5,607 nt of DNA from Flavipsychrobacter stenotrophus (GTDB lineage Bacteria; Bacteroidota; Bacteroidia; Chitinophagales; Chitinophagaceae). The notes beneath the pieces are model-generated. The model saw only the letters and a list, made by a program, of their open reading frames with translations. It was not told the DNA's origin and made no database searches. Made by a program: the position numbers and the translations under genes. This document shows, piece by piece, positions 4,966 through 5,607 of this stretch (positions within the stretch are counted from its first letter, which is position 1; every line of letters begins with the position of its first letter). The stretch covers positions 1-5,607 of the forward strand of contig CANBQQ010000239.1 of assembly GCA_947371715.1 (NCBI GenBank), written 5' to 3'.

Positions 4966-4998
4966 TTGTAAGTACACTTACTATATTTGTACTTACAA
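4966..4998. promoter_or_regulatory. Candidate operator: 10-bp inverted repeat with three ACTTAC half-sites
   Basis: TTGTAAGTAC (4966-4975) is a perfect inverted match to GTACTTACAA (4989-4998), with a 13-base centre. Within it, GTAAGT (4968-4973) and ACTTAC (4976-4981) form a second tight palindrome, GTAAGTACACTTAC, so there are three half-sites in all. The -7 box of the SRPBCC gene lies between the arms. A dimeric winged-helix repressor binding here would block transcription. The regulator is not in the window and its family (MarR, ArsR, HxlR or PadR type) is a guess. Confidence 0.65.
4982..4989 (+). promoter_or_regulatory. -7 box of the SRPBCC gene promoter
   Basis: TATATTTG is a perfect TAnnTTTG match, placing the transcription start near 4996 and giving a leader of about 20 bases. 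No TTG occurs at the usual -33 distance; the nearest (4966-4968) is only 13 bases upstream. The promoter may therefore be weak or activator-dependent. Confidence 0.6.
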
Positions 4999-5017
4999 TA
5001 AACAAAAAGACAAGCTC

Positions 5018-5437
5018 ATGTGGATAAAATCGCACTCGATAACAACAAATGAAGTGACCAAAGAACAGATGTGGCGCCTGTTTGCCGATGTAAATAACTG
5101 GCATACCTGGGATGAAGGCATAGAATATGCGAAGATGGAAGGAGCATTTACTGCAGGCAATCATTTTATTCTAAAACCCATAGGAGGGCCAAAAGTGAAA
5201 ATAGAACTGGCGGAAACCATACCTAACCAAAAATTTGTTGACCTTACCCGTTTTCCGTTGGCTAAGATGTATGGTGAGCACACATTTGAGGAGACATCTG
5301 CGGGCCTGAAGATAACAACGACCATGAAAGTGGAAGGGCTGCTGAGCTTTTTGTGGGTGAAGTTGGTAGCTTCGGGGATAGCTAATGGATTGGCAACAGA
5401 GATGCCCGCGCAGGTAAAAACAGCGGCGAAACTTTGA
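5018..5437 (+). CDS. SRPBCC (START/polyketide cyclase-like) fold protein
   Basis: A 139-residue cytoplasmic protein with the layout of SRPBCC / Polyketide_cyc2 proteins, small helix-grip folds with a deep cavity for hydrophobic ligands. Visible features are the first strand IKSHSITTNEV, the helix and turn TKEQMWRLFADVNNWHTWDEGIEYA (15-38, Trp28 and Trp31), FTAGNHFILKPIGGP (44-58), KFVDLTRFPLAKMYGEHTFEE (72-92), the strand GLKITTTMKVEG (96-107), and a long C-terminal helix (about 110-138) closing the cavity. The ligand is unknown and catalysis is not implied. The ATG at 5018 is followed directly by the first strand; the upstream AAACAAAAAGACAAG is purine-rich with no strong Shine-Dalgarno. Proteins of this fold often sit next to winged-helix regulators. 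None is here, but the palindrome at 4966-4998 over its -7 box implies repression by one encoded elsewhere. Confidence 0.85.
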   Translation: MWIKSHSITTNEVTKEQMWRLFADVNNWHTWDEGIEYAKMEGAFTAGNHFILKPIGGPKVKIELAETIPNQKFVDLTRFPLAKMYGEHTFEETSAGLKITTTMKVEGLLSFLWVKLVASGIANGLATEMPAQVKTAAKL

Positions 5438-5475
5438 GTAATAACATCGGCAAATTACAAATCACCATATTCGAT

Positions 5476-5575
5476 AACCACCTCCCCAGCAGATGTCGGC
5501 TGAAAAAGCCGACATCTGCTGGTACAGAGCTACGCTCGTGCTGTTGCCAGCACCTTCAAAAGGAGGAGAGTGGTT
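5476..5575. repeat. 100-base multi-hairpin element
   Basis: Nested dyads make a cloverleaf-like fold. The outer stem is AACCACCTCC (5476-5485) with GGAG and GTGGTT (5565-5575, one bulged A). Hairpin 1 is a perfect 16-bp stem (5486-5501 with 5507-5522, loop GAAAA). Hairpin 2 is GAGC-TAC-GCTC (5527-5537). Hairpin 3 is GTGCTG-TTGC-CAGCAC (5538-5553). It starts 38 bases past the SRPBCC stop codon, but no T-run follows hairpin 1, so classical termination is unlikely. It could be a miniature mobile repeat or a structured RNA. The region 5576-5607 shows nothing I can assign. Confidence 0.75.
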
Positions 5576-5607
5576 GATGCAAATTATTTTTTGAATAGAT
5601 GTTTATG

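Noticed and set aside
5486..5522. Intrinsic terminator for the SRPBCC gene
   Set aside because: The 16-bp stem is strong but is followed by TACAGAGC rather than a T-run, and it is part of a larger nested structure.

Overview
The window looks like a chromosomal stretch from a member of the Bacteroidota, plausibly a Chitinophaga-like lineage. The phylum call rests on four things read in the sequence: a protein ending in a type IX secretion (T9SS) type A sorting domain, a DUF4290 gene directly upstream of murA, two perfect TAnnTTTG promoter -7 boxes, and starts without strong Shine-Dalgarno sequences. The family-level placement is only a guess.

Layout: positions 1-1306 hold a minus-strand pair, a DUF4290 gene followed by the 5' part of murA, which runs off the left edge. 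Positions 1307-2077 are gene-free and packed with short palindromic repeats of several kinds. Then come three minus-strand genes that appear to be transcribed singly: a secreted T9SS cargo protein (2078-3118), an isopenicillin-N-synthase-type Fe(II)/2-oxoglutarate oxygenase (3252-4196) and a small lipoprotein (4464-4892). The first two are each followed by a convincing intrinsic terminator. Divergent from the lipoprotein is a plus-strand SRPBCC-fold gene (5018-5437), whose -7 box sits inside a dyad-symmetric operator candidate. The right end carries a 100-base multi-hairpin element.

The genes do not form one pathway. murA is peptidoglycan synthesis, with DUF4290 as its conserved neighbour of unknown role; the rest are individually regulated accessory or housekeeping genes. 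The striking content is non-coding. A roughly 92-bp two-hairpin dispersed element occurs three times, always in the same orientation and always 3' of a minus-strand gene. The 1307-2077 spacer collects at least five further hairpin or direct-repeat types and is bracketed by an exact 16-bp repeat. A 20-bp copy of the lipoprotein gene's 3' end lies 180 bp away, on the far side of one dispersed element. I found no CRISPR array, tRNA, rRNA, transposase or defence gene, and nothing I would call a new multi-gene system.
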